From the NCBI RefSeq assembly GCF_002814095.1, contig NZ_CP021915.1:1-64000 (forward strand): a stretch of 64,000 nucleotides of DNA. Direction: 5' to 3'. This DNA is from Sagittula sp. P11 (GTDB lineage Bacteria > Pseudomonadota > Alphaproteobacteria > Rhodobacterales > Rhodobacteraceae). The stretch's first letter is position 1; every line of letters begins with the position of its first letter. The position numbers and the translations under genes were made by a program. The notes under the pieces are model-generated. The model ran no database searches. It saw nothing but the letters and a program-made list of their open reading frames with translations, and had not been told where the DNA came from. Positions 1-8,091 of this stretch are shown here, piece by piece.

Positions 1-341
1 TTTGCAGGGCGTTGCGTCCAGCGCGGATTGCGCCAGTCGATCCCCTCCAAGAGATAGCCGAGCTGGGCTGCGGATATCTGCACCGCTTCACCACTTCCGC
101 TGGTCGGCCAGATGAACTTCCCGGCCTCCAACCGCTTGGTATAAAGCGACATGCCGACACCGTCGTACCAAAGCAACTTTACCAGGTCGCCCTTGCGCCC
201 GCGGAAGCAGAAAATCTCGCCCGCATGCGGATCACGTCCCAAACCCTGCTGCACTGTCAGCGCCAAGGTGTTCATCCCTCGCCGCATGTCGGTGACCCCA
301 CCGGCAATCCATACGCGCACCCCCGCCGGGAAGGCGATCAT
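1..341 (-). CDS. tnpB: IS66 TnpB (partial at window edge)
   Basis: This is the small IS66 accessory protein that works with TnpA and the TnpC transposase. It equals the TnpB at 15010-15360 and lacks only its last few residues because the window starts inside the gene. It overlaps the upstream tnpA by four bases (ATGA), the usual translational coupling in IS66. The fragment contains the typical IS66 Orf2 segments GGVTDMRRGMNTLAL and CFRGRKGDLVKLLWYDG. Its exact biochemical role is not established. Confidence 0.9.
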   Translation of the reverse strand, partial: MIAFPAGVRVWIAGGVTDMRRGMNTLALTVQQGLGRDPHAGEIFCFRGRKGDLVKLLWYDGVGMSLYTKRLEAGKFIWPTSGSGEAVQISAAQLGYLLEGIDWRNPRWTQRPA

Positions 342-754
342 CGGCTTTCCAGGGCCGGCAGCAGCCGCGCCAAAACCTCTGGCTCCACCGACGAAGGGAC
401 GAGAAGCCGTCGCCCGTTCCTCAGCACGATCTCGAGCTGGACATCAGGCGTGCTGCGTGGCGCCTCCCGTGCGGTCGCGGGCACGGTCGGAGGTGCCATG
501 GGCGGCGAAACAGCCAGCGGGATGAAGGAAGGCGGTGTCTCGGCGCCAAGTTCGCCAGCGCGATACTGGCGCCGCCATATCGTCAGCAGAGAGCGAGATA
601 CGCCATGCCGCCGCGCCGTGGCTGTCACCTGGCGATGCCCCAGGAAGCTCTCCTTCACGATCGCGATCTTGTCGCCATCGCTCCAGTGACGACGGCGCGG
701 CGCATCCGCGGCAGAGAGGACTTCAATCTCGGGTCTGAACTTATGGTCGGCCAT
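338..754 (-). CDS. tnpA: IS66 TnpA, HTH protein
   Basis: A 138-aa IS66 first-ORF protein, identical to the one at 15357-15773. The N-terminal half has a Tnp_8-like helix-turn-helix (SDGDKIAIVKESFLGHRQVT, then ATARRHGVSRSLLTIWRRQY) that probably binds the element ends. The C-terminal half is a low-complexity Pro/Ala tail followed by LEIVLRNGRRLLVPSSVEPE. It is the first gene of the tnpA-tnpB-tnpC order and reads leftward away from the terminal repeat at 813. Confidence 0.9.
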   Translation of the reverse strand: MADHKFRPEIEVLSAADAPRRRHWSDGDKIAIVKESFLGHRQVTATARRHGVSRSLLTIWRRQYRAGELGAETPPSFIPLAVSPPMAPPTVPATAREAPRSTPDVQLEIVLRNGRRLLVPSSVEPEVLARLLPALESR

Positions 755-1544
755 AAGGTCGGACTTAGCACCGACGCTGAAACCCCGTCAGACGGCCTCC
801 ACCGGAGGCATACGAACGATATTCGCCTTTGCTGGGTCATCTCAGGAGATCGGTCCCAGCTCGACCGTCGTGCCTTCAAAGACATTTATCTTCGTAACGA
901 TGGTCAGATCTTTGCGGTAGATGACGAGGTTCTTGACGAAGCTCGGGCAGCCAATGCGCCGCGCTTGCGCTTGATGAGACTGTTACCGGGCCCGCTGCGC
1001 GAAGGATTGAGGCCTCAATGGCGAGAAAGGATCGTAACACCAAAAGAAATCGATTGGGGCCGACCAGGCGACCGGCCAAGATCAAAAGGAGACCGTTTTG
1101 ATGGCTATCTGGAGAAACTGGTGCAGCGCGATACTGCAGTTTCGCATTTGCGAAGAGAGTTCTACTCTGCACTCACAGACTGCAATCAGGATCAGGCGGG
1201 CGTATCCTGGGATGGCATTGCATCTATCGTTGGCGGGGTGTCTTGGAGTGCGCTCGGCGATCCCTACGATACCGTCCGTGCACTTGGCGTCCTTGCCACG
1301 GTGCGCCGAAATGAGCTCACAGTTCAAACGAAGATAGAGATGTCCAACCTGCCCCATCTGGTAAATTCGCTCCTGTTGGAGCCGAAGGAACGGCGAAGTT
1401 GGTCCCGTGCGTTGAGATCGTTGTCAGAAAGCTGGCGGCCTGACCTGCTCGCGGTGCCTTCGGTCGCCAAGAAAATCGAGCGAAACTTGGAGGACGCGCA
1501 TGGAGACCCTGGTAACGAATTGTTGTAAGCGCCTCGGCGCTCCC

Positions 1545-3110
1545 CTACGCGGCGCGGCTTGACGCGGTTCGGAAGTTCCAAGGCATAAGGTCGTCGATGC
1601 GGCTCTTGGGGTGTCCGTCGAGCAATGCGCGCAAAGTGGCGGTCAGATAGTTGACCGGATCGGCGCCACACATCTTGCAATTGGCAATCAGGCTGGCGAG
1701 CAGTGCCCAGTTCTCCGCGCCGACCTCGTGCCCGGCGAAGAGGGCGTTTTTTCTTGTCAGAGCGATCTTCCTGATCTGGTTCTCGACCGGGTTGGTGTCC
1801 AATTCCAAGCGACCGTCTTCCAGGAACCGCGTCAGGCCTGGCCAGCGCGCCAGCGTATAGCGGATGTCCTCGGCCAGCTTCGATGATCGCGGAATGCGCG
1901 ACAGCTGTGCCTCGAGCCAGGGGCGGAAGGCCCCGATGATCGGTACGGACAACGCGCGCCGGGCGGCAAGCCGGGCGTCGGGGGCTTGGCCGCGCACGGA
2001 TTTCTCGACGGCATAGAGCTCGGCGATCTGGCGTAGGGCCTCCTCGGCAATCGGCGAGCCGTCCTTTTCCAGCCGTTTGACGAAGCGCCGACGAGCGTGG
2101 GTCCAGCAATGGACAAGCGTCCATGGACCCTCGGGCCGGTCCACCCTGGTGAGCTTGTCATAGGCTTCATAGCCGTCGCATTGCACGAAGTGCCCGCGAT
2201 AGTCTTCGAGGAAGCGGAGCGCATGCACTGCGCCGCGGCCGGGCGCGTAATGGAACATCACGACCGGCGGACCGACGCCGCCATAGCCCCGGTCATCGGC
2301 CACAATGGCCCAGAAGTAGCCAGTCTTGGTCTTTCGCCGTCCGGGATCGAGCACCGGCGCACGGGTTTCGTCCATGAACACCCGATCCGCGCCTTTCAGC
2401 CGCTCCTTCAGGTGATCGGCGATCGGACGCAAGTGGAAACAGGCACGCCCCACCCAGTTGCCGAGCGTCGCCCGGTCCAATGTGATCCCCTGCCGGGTGT
2501 AGATTTCTGCTTGGCGATAGAACGGAAGGTGGTCGCCGAACTTGGCCACCATGACCTGCGCGATCAAAGCCTCGGTCGGCAGACCGCCGGGCACCACATG
2601 TTCCGGCGCATGCGCCTGAACCACCGCGCCGGAACAGCGCCGGCAGGCGTATTTCGGACGGCGGGTCACCAGCACGCGAAGCTGGGCCGGCACCACATCC
2701 AGCCGCTCGGAGACATCCTCGCCGATCCTGGCCATCTCGCCGCACCCGCAGGGGCACAACGTGCTCTGCGGCTCGATGATCCGTTCGACACGGGGCAGAT
2801 GCTTCGGGAGGTGCCCGCGGTTCCGGTGCGGCGTGCCGCTTTCGACACGGCCTTGTCCCTTCAGGGCGCGCCGCGCTTTCTCCTGCGCCGCTTCCAGCAC
2901 GCCCTGCGCGAGTTCCACATCCTCGAGCGGCAGGTTGAACTGTTCCTGATCAAGCTTTTCGGATTTCCGCCCGAACTTTTCCCGTCGCAATTCGCTGACG
3001 ATGCTCTCCAGCCGTTTCTGGGCCTCGACCGCATCCGCCAGCGCCGCCTCGGTCTCGGCGAGGCGAGCCTTCAGGCGTGCGTTTTCTTCGGCCAGGGCGG
3101 TGTTCGTCAT
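1545..3110 (-). CDS. tnpC: IS66 transposase TnpC
   Basis: A 521-aa IS66 DDE transposase. The N-terminus has a leucine-zipper-like coiled coil (ALAEENARLKARLAETEAAL). Next come a zinc-finger region with CPCGCGE and CRRC, the DDE core (DRVFMDETRAPVLDPG, and CDGYEAYDKL) and the C-terminal RLELDTNPVENQIRK segment with LTRKNALFAG, which is typical of IS66. I chose the start at MTNTALAEENARL because residues encoded upstream of it do not look like the family. It is complete and should be active. Confidence 0.92.
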   Translation of the reverse strand: MTNTALAEENARLKARLAETEAALADAVEAQKRLESIVSELRREKFGRKSEKLDQEQFNLPLEDVELAQGVLEAAQEKARRALKGQGRVESGTPHRNRGHLPKHLPRVERIIEPQSTLCPCGCGEMARIGEDVSERLDVVPAQLRVLVTRRPKYACRRCSGAVVQAHAPEHVVPGGLPTEALIAQVMVAKFGDHLPFYRQAEIYTRQGITLDRATLGNWVGRACFHLRPIADHLKERLKGADRVFMDETRAPVLDPGRRKTKTGYFWAIVADDRGYGGVGPPVVMFHYAPGRGAVHALRFLEDYRGHFVQCDGYEAYDKLTRVDRPEGPWTLVHCWTHARRRFVKRLEKDGSPIAEEALRQIAELYAVEKSVRGQAPDARLAARRALSVPIIGAFRPWLEAQLSRIPRSSKLAEDIRYTLARWPGLTRFLEDGRLELDTNPVENQIRKIALTRKNALFAGHEVGAENWALLASLIANCKMCGADPVNYLTATLRALLDGHPKSRIDDLMPWNFRTASSRAA

Positions 3111-3178
3111 GACCCGGACCAAGCACATGGGTGAAGTCGCCACCACCGACAAAACGATACTGAGTCACTCAGCCGCAG

Positions 3179-3532
3179 CTATCCCGCCAGTTCCGGCCGC
3201 CGCACGCGTTCGGGCCGCACAAGCCGCCAGTCGAGCCCCTCGAACAGTGCCGAGAATTGGGCGGGCGACATCTTCATCACGCCGTCCCGCGCCTTGGGCC
3301 AGACAAACTTCGCGCCCTCCAGGCGCTTGTGAACCAGGACGATGCCGGTCTGGTCCCAGACCAGGACCTTGATGCGGTCGGCCCGCTTGGCGCGGAACAC
3401 AAAGGCCGCCGCGCTGAACGGATCGAGGCCCATCGTTTCCTGAACCAGCAGGGCCAGGCCGTCTATGCCCTTCCGGAAATCCGTCGGGCGCGTGGCCACG
3501 TAGACGCGCAACCCGCCGGTCGGCGAGATCAT
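3179..3532 (-). CDS. tnpB: IS66 TnpB
   Basis: A 117-aa IS66 Orf2 protein. It carries the family signature: RVYVATRPTDFRKGIDGLAL near the N-terminus, then VFRAKRADRIKVLVWDQTG and KRLEGAKFVWP. It is needed with TnpA for transposition in IS66 elements studied so far, but its biochemical job is not settled. Its start overlaps the tnpA stop by four bases, and tnpC follows about 70 bases downstream. Confidence 0.92.
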   Translation of the reverse strand: MISPTGGLRVYVATRPTDFRKGIDGLALLVQETMGLDPFSAAAFVFRAKRADRIKVLVWDQTGIVLVHKRLEGAKFVWPKARDGVMKMSPAQFSALFEGLDWRLVRPERVRRPELAG

Positions 3533-3966
3533 CGCGAGGCCGCCCGGATCGCGCGGATCAACCGGGTCAAGTGCGCTTCGTCGATGTCCGACGCCAACCG
3601 CAGGGTCACGCCATCGACCACCATCTCGATCCTGCCGGACCTGACCGCGCCGCCGCTCCGCTTCGGGCTGGGTGTCGGACCCGCCGGCTTCGCTTCAACG
3701 ACAAGCGCCGCGAACATCGGGGCGTCAGCCGTCTCGGCGGGCAAAGCCAGCGCGCCGGCCATCAGCTTCTTGCGCCAATCGTAGACCTGCCAGCGGGTCA
3801 CCGTGTGCCGCCGCGCGACGTCGGCGACCTTCGCTCCGGGCATCATGCTTTCCGCCGCGATCCGCGCCCGCTCCGCCTCGCTTCGAAACCGTCGGCCTGA
3901 CCGGCCCTCGAGAACCTCGATCCTGCCCGCGTAGCCACCCGTCGAGCCGTCCAAAGAGACGTCCAT
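3529..3966 (-). CDS. tnpA: IS66 TnpA, HTH protein
   Basis: A 145-aa first ORF of IS66. A helix-turn-helix lies in RRFRSEAERARIAAESMMPG followed by AKVADVARRHTVTRWQVYDW, then a variable linker and the conserved tail IEMVVDGVTLRLASDIDEAH. It probably recognises the terminal repeats. It reads leftward from the right terminus at 4052 and is coupled to tnpB by an ATGA overlap. Confidence 0.9.
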   Translation of the reverse strand: MDVSLDGSTGGYAGRIEVLEGRSGRRFRSEAERARIAAESMMPGAKVADVARRHTVTRWQVYDWRKKLMAGALALPAETADAPMFAALVVEAKPAGPTPSPKRSGGAVRSGRIEMVVDGVTLRLASDIDEAHLTRLIRAIRAASR

Positions 3967-4153
3967 TTTGCCGTCCTATCCTGTCTCACCTCGACAGCAG
4001 GACTCGCACAGCCAGCTTCAACGCGGCAGGAGGGGATCAGCGTGGCGCTTACGAATTGTTGGCTGGTTCTGTCTTCGATGTCTTGTTCCCGGAAGGTGCG
4101 TTCCAGCGTCTCAAGTTGACCGAGGATGGGCAAAGCGCCTGACGGGTTCGCGA

Positions 4154-5581
4154 TTACCTACGACTGTCTGGATCTGGCAAGAAGTCTTCCAGTGTGGGGA
4201 TGCGATCATCCTCGTTCAGAATGCGTGTCTGTGACCAGAGAATTGATGTCTCATAGAATGCACGACACACCACTTCCCCGTTTTCTTCTACCCAATGTGT
4301 TGCTTCGGGGATCAGAGCCTCCGGAAGTGGGTGCCGAGCATGTGGATTGTGAAATACCTCGAGTTCCGCGCACCAGGGTTCATAACCTTGTGGCCAGAGC
4401 GATCGATACTCATCGCTCGTGACATCGAGGCAAAACGGTATCCCTTTCAACGCGCCCGGTGTTCGATCAAGAAAATTTCCGATCCGAAAGTAGCGAAAGC
4501 CCTTGGTGTCCGCTCCCGCCGAGATCGGAACCCGGCTCAGTTTTGAGATAGAGCACGCATTCGAGAAGATCACAGCCGACAACTCAGCGTGCCTTTCATC
4601 GGTGAACAGGCCGGCCGGAAACGGGTTCTCACCCAGAAGTTCGGTTCTTTCAGTCGGCACAGCCACTCGCTGACCATCAATGTCTTTTGGCTCTGCGCCT
4701 AGGCCGTAAAGATAGCCCACGAGTGCTTCGCGACTCCAGATCATCGACGCGGGAGCGTGAAAATCAGCGAGGGCAATCGCAAAAGGCATGTCTTTGACAT
4801 GCGCAAGGCGATGATAGCCCTTCTGCAGTTTGCTTCCCAAAGTCTTGGCAAATCGTACCGCGGCTGTACCGAAGAAAAGCTCCTCACGGGCTTCTGGTTG
4901 GACACTCGGTGCAGCGTTCACGTGGTCATACGGGACGGGTGGATTGGCCGTCACGGCTTCCACCCACGCCGGTCCGCCTTTGCGGTTTTCGATCCGAAAA
5001 TCAGGGGAAGGATGCGGCTGTTCCACGAGCAAACCCTGTTCGCGAAAACTCGCCAATAGCTGCGCCTCCCAGAGGCGCGTGTGGAAGTTGCCTGTCTGGC
5101 AATCTCCAGCCCAGTTTTTGTCCGGATTTGGCATCGCTAGGTACAGCTGATTGAGTGTCCAAGCCGCCACGTGATGGGATGGTGTACTCAGTGCGCTAAA
5201 CACCTTGCTCGGCTGACGATTGCCTATGTCGTGCAATGCCGGCCGAGGGGCGGTGTTGGCTGGGAGTGCTTCCTTTTGCTGATTGCAGCCAAGTAGTCGC
5301 TCCAACTCTTCGAGGGCCGCGTTCTGTGATGCGATGCCGGTCTCTGCCTCAACCTCCACCCACACGCCGTCAACCCGTCGCCGCATGACAAGGACACCAA
5401 AATCCGGTGTTTGCACATGCTGGGTGATGACACCGTAGGCAATGCCATCTTCGCTTTGCCACGCTCCAATGGGAGGCCGCATGCCGAAACCATGACCGCG
5501 TGGCAAAGCAAGGGCGTAGAGATCGAAGAGCGACCGCGGCAGAAGCTTCAGCGTGTGTGGGCCTTCGTTTGCGCTGTTCAT
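4154..5581 (-). CDS. Uncharacterised protein with possible PD-(D/E)XK-like core
   Basis: A 475-aa protein that I cannot assign to a named family. Residues about 165-215 read HTRLWEAQLLASFREQGL, then HPSPDFRIENRKGGPAWVEA. The order Glu, then PDF, then VEAV resembles a nuclease-fold core with the usual Lys replaced, so catalysis is uncertain. The C-terminal half looks like a separate domain containing the aromatic segment FRYFRIGNFLDRTPGAL. Its start overlaps the stop of the upstream frameshifted nuclease gene by ATGA, so the two form an operon and probably act together. The position next to a SIR2/Argonaute operon suggests defence. Codon use is less GC-rich than in the conjugation genes. Confidence 0.5.
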   Translation of the reverse strand: MNSANEGPHTLKLLPRSLFDLYALALPRGHGFGMRPPIGAWQSEDGIAYGVITQHVQTPDFGVLVMRRRVDGVWVEVEAETGIASQNAALEELERLLGCNQQKEALPANTAPRPALHDIGNRQPSKVFSALSTPSHHVAAWTLNQLYLAMPNPDKNWAGDCQTGNFHTRLWEAQLLASFREQGLLVEQPHPSPDFRIENRKGGPAWVEAVTANPPVPYDHVNAAPSVQPEAREELFFGTAAVRFAKTLGSKLQKGYHRLAHVKDMPFAIALADFHAPASMIWSREALVGYLYGLGAEPKDIDGQRVAVPTERTELLGENPFPAGLFTDERHAELSAVIFSNACSISKLSRVPISAGADTKGFRYFRIGNFLDRTPGALKGIPFCLDVTSDEYRSLWPQGYEPWCAELEVFHNPHARHPLPEALIPEATHWVEENGEVVCRAFYETSILWSQTRILNEDDRIPTLEDFLPDPDSRR

Positions 5582-6543
5582 CGAGGCACAAACTCCGGCC
5601 AGCTAAGGGGTTGCTGGTTGATAATGATGCGAACCACTTTCTGCTCAAGCGCACGTTGCAGGGCTTGAGTAAAGTTGGTCATGTTGCTGACGACAGATTC
5701 ACGCCTGATCGCATGCCTCCAATTGATCTGCTCGCCGTCCTGAAGCGGCCAATTCAGCAGATGAACCAGGGCCATATGGCCAAACATCATGCCGTCATCT
5801 TCTCCGGCGACGAACTGCATCTCGGTGTGGGTCTCGGAATGAACCTGATGCTCCGACAAATCCCATGTGGTAAAAAGAGTTGTGACATCGTTACCCAGTG
5901 CATCTGCAGGTGTCCCGCCTGCAGAAGTGAAGCCGACCTTATCGACACGCATCTGCCATTGTTCGTTTAGGCCATCCTCCGTCTCTTCTGATGCGAGGAG
6001 TTTCTCCTTTTTGAAGCGTAGATGAACACCTGCTCCAGGCGCTATCTTATAGGCGACATCCCCGCGAGAATGCCGAGCAGGCTTTCTTTGATCGCTGCTT
6101 CATACCGGATATTGAAGTTCTTTTTCGCCTTGGTGAGGTGCCGCGCCTCGAAGAGCGTCCAGATGCCGTGATATTTCCAAGCTATGAGCAGTGGCATCTG
6201 CAAGACGTCCGCATAGGCTTGCAATCGTCCAAGGTAGTCGGGTTTGAATGAAAGCGTCGGGGTCTTCTTCGATTTGACCTCGATAAGCACTGGCCCTGAA
6301 TTTTCGTACATCGCGAGGAGATCGGGACCTGATAGTCTTCACGCGATTTACTCGGCGCTTGGTGCTGGTCAAGTTTGTGGATCAGGCGTGTCTCGCCAAG
6401 CCAACTGCAAACGGCAATGAACCGTCCTCTGCTGGTAGCCCGCGATCCAGGCGGCGGACTTGCTCAGCGATATGACTTGGATTGGCGTCCCTGCCAAGTT
6501 CTGCGAGCACCTCCTGTATCAGTCTGTCGTCATCGTCTGCCAT
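5578..6543 (-). pseudogene. PD-(D/E)XK nuclease-like gene with three frameshifts
   Basis: The protein is readable across three frames. ATG at 6543 gives MADDDDRLIQEVLAELGRDA. A second frame gives VCSWLGETRLIHKLDQHQ, a third gives PDLLAMYENSGPVLIEVKSK, and the last gives DVAYKIAPGAGVHLRF through to the stop at 5578. Adding one base near 6422, 6325 and 6061 restores a 322-aa protein. The PDL...LIEVKSK arrangement is a classic PD-(D/E)XK catalytic core. The stop overlaps the start of the 475-aa gene downstream. Real decay and sequence error are both possible. Confidence 0.75.
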
Positions 6544-6593
6544 TGCGGCCTTTCTGGGCGAACTCGCGGTTTTCCGCCTTCGTTGTGCATGCT

Positions 6594-6678
6594 GCTACGC
6601 GCAACAATGGTTGCGCCTACAAGCGATTCTTGCGCCTATACTTGAAAATTGCGCGTAACCAGCATAGTTGCGTCTATA
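6594..6678. promoter_or_regulatory. Repeat array between divergent nuclease and Fic genes (candidate operator)
   Basis: Four direct copies of TTGCGCSTAYA-like sequence start at 6611, 6630, 6649 and 6668, exactly 19 bp apart: TTGCGCCTACA, TTGCGCCTATA, TTGCGCGTAAC and TTGCGTCTATA. A fifth, inverted copy (GCTACGCGCAA) lies at 6594-6604. The array sits in the space between the minus-strand nuclease start (6543) and the Fic start (6702). Possible -10 boxes TATACT (6637) and TATAGC (6674) fall inside the repeats, so a protein bound here would cover the promoter. The winged-helix N-terminus of the Fic protein is the obvious candidate binder. Confidence 0.65.
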
Positions 6679-6701
6679 GCATGCGCGCAAGAAAGACGAC
6701 G

Positions 6702-8091
6702 ATGGCCAACAAAGTCCCGAACGATGCCCTCAATGAGCTGCTCGACGTCGTCGCCGGTCATCCGGACGGCATCGCTGCACCTGGCATTGCTGAGAGACTG
6801 ACGGAGGACATCCCTCGCCGAACCCTGCAATACCGGCTGAAGCAGCTTGTCGCCAAGGGACAGCTACATATGGAGGGCAGCGGTAGGTGGGCGCGATATC
6901 GTCTGGCAACTAAGAATAGTCTGGCCAGGACCGAACTGGATGGCGAGGCACTCGACTATAGAGATCTCATTCCCTTGTCGGAAGAGGGAAAGCGCATTCG
7001 GGACTACGTCCAAAAGCCTGTCGCGGCACGCAAGCCAGTCGGTTACAATCAAGAGTTCCTGAACCAATATCAGCCAAACACATCCTTCTATCTTGGAGAC
7101 GAGGATCGCGAACGGTTGGAACGGATCGGCAAGCCACAAACGTCCACGCAGCCCGCCGGTACTTACGCAAAACTCATTCTCAATCGTCTACTGATTGATC
7201 TTGCCTGGAACTCCAGCCGCTTGGAAGGCAACACCTACTCGCTCCTCGATACGAAGCGACTGATCGAATTTGGTGAGGAGGCCACTGGACGAGAGCATGT
7301 TGAGGCTCAGATGATCCTTAACCACAAAGACGCCATCGAGTTTCTGGTGGGCTCAGTCGAGGAAGTCGACTTCAACACTTACACGCTTCTCAACTTGCAC
7401 GCGCTTCTCTCAAACAACCTCTTGGCCGATCCAGTCGCTTCGGGGCGCCTGCGCTATATCGCAGTTGGCATAGAAAGGTCCGCGTTTCATCCACTTGAGC
7501 TACCCCAAAGGATTGAAGAGTGTTTCAACCAGCTCCTTGCCAAGGCCTCGAAGATCGAAGACCCGTTTGAGCAAGCCTTCTTTGTTATGGTGCATATTCC
7601 CTATCTTCAACCGTTTGATGACGTGAACAAACGCGTCTCGCGTCTCGCCGCCAATATCCCCCTCATTCGACGCAATCTCTCTCCACTCGCATTCACTGAC
7701 GTGCCACAACGCGCCTACACGGACGCTGTTCTAGGGGTCTACGAACTCAACGACACGGCTCTTCTCAGGGACGTCTTTCTTTGGGCCTATGAACGCTCCG
7801 CAGCCCAATACGCTGCCGTCAGGCAGTCTCTGGGGAACCGGATCCGTTTCGATTGAAGTATCGCACGCAAATCCGCGACGCTGTGGCTCAAATTATTCGC
7901 TCGAAGCTTGGACGCAGTGAAGCTGCACGCCAGATCGAAAAGTTGTCTGCAGAGGTATCGCAGCAGAGGATCGAGAAATCTTCGCGACTGTGGTTGAAGA
8001 TGAGCTTCTCGGTCTTCACGAGGGGAACTTCGCGCGGTTCCAGGTGCGACCATCCGAGTTTCGCGAATGGCAGAGAGTATGGATGAAGTAG
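6702..8091 (+). pseudogene. Fic-family protein with N-terminal HTH, two frameshifts
   Basis: Frame one runs from ATG 6702 (an alternative ATG is at 6681) to a stop at 7856 and has three parts. A winged-HTH (ALNELLDVVAGHPDGIAAPG) comes first, then the class II Fic inhibitory helix SSRLEGN, then a Fic core. The core motif is PYLQPFDDVNKRVSR, in which Gln replaces the catalytic His of HPFx(D/E)GNGRxxR and both Gly are replaced, so AMP transfer is doubtful. Two later frames supply the usual C-terminus: PDPFRLKYRTQIRDAVAQII, then LHEGNFARFQVRPSEFREW. Adding one base near 7833 and one near 7968 gives a 463-aa protein ending at 8091. The 3' end overlaps the SIR2-APAZ start, so the genes are one operon. 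Confidence 0.82.

Larger units (their letters stand above)
1..813 (-). mobile_element. IS66-family element, copy 1 (cut by window edge)
   Basis: Bases 1-813 match 15020-15832 with no difference that I found, so this is a second copy of the complete IS66 element at 12697-15832. Only the tnpA side and its terminal repeat are inside the window; tnpB runs off the edge and tnpC would lie further left. Identity stops sharply after the terminal GGAGGCATAC at 813, which fixes the element end. The eight bases after it, GAACGATA, should be the target duplication, but the partner copy is outside the window. Confidence 0.9.
1525..4052 (-). mobile_element. Complete IS66-family element with 8-bp target duplication
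   Basis: The element is 2528 bp. It starts GTAAGCGCCTCGG at 1525 and ends GTGGCGCTTAC at 4052, the GTAAGC/GCTTAC termini typical of IS66. It is flanked by perfect 8-bp direct repeats GAATTGTT at 1517-1524 and 4053-4060. It carries tnpA, tnpB and tnpC, all leftward. It differs clearly in sequence from the other IS66 copies in the window. Its insertion breaks the unknown gene at 814-4142. Confidence 0.93.
814..4142 (+). pseudogene. Unknown protein gene broken by two IS66 insertions
   Basis: The reading frame that follows IS66 copy 1 (814-1524) is stopped at the second IS66. Removing 1525-4052 with one copy of the 8-bp duplication GAATTGTT rejoins it in frame: the peptide runs GDPGNELLAGSVFDVLFPEG and ends at a stop at 4142. 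The 5' part is missing, either left of the window beyond IS66 copy 1 or lost. The visible part, about 260 residues, includes FKDIYLRNDGQIFAVDDEVL and VGGVSWSALGDPYDTVRALG; I do not recognise a family. It converges with the minus-strand gene at 4154-5581. I cannot exclude a further frameshift between 830 and 1100. Confidence 0.6.
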
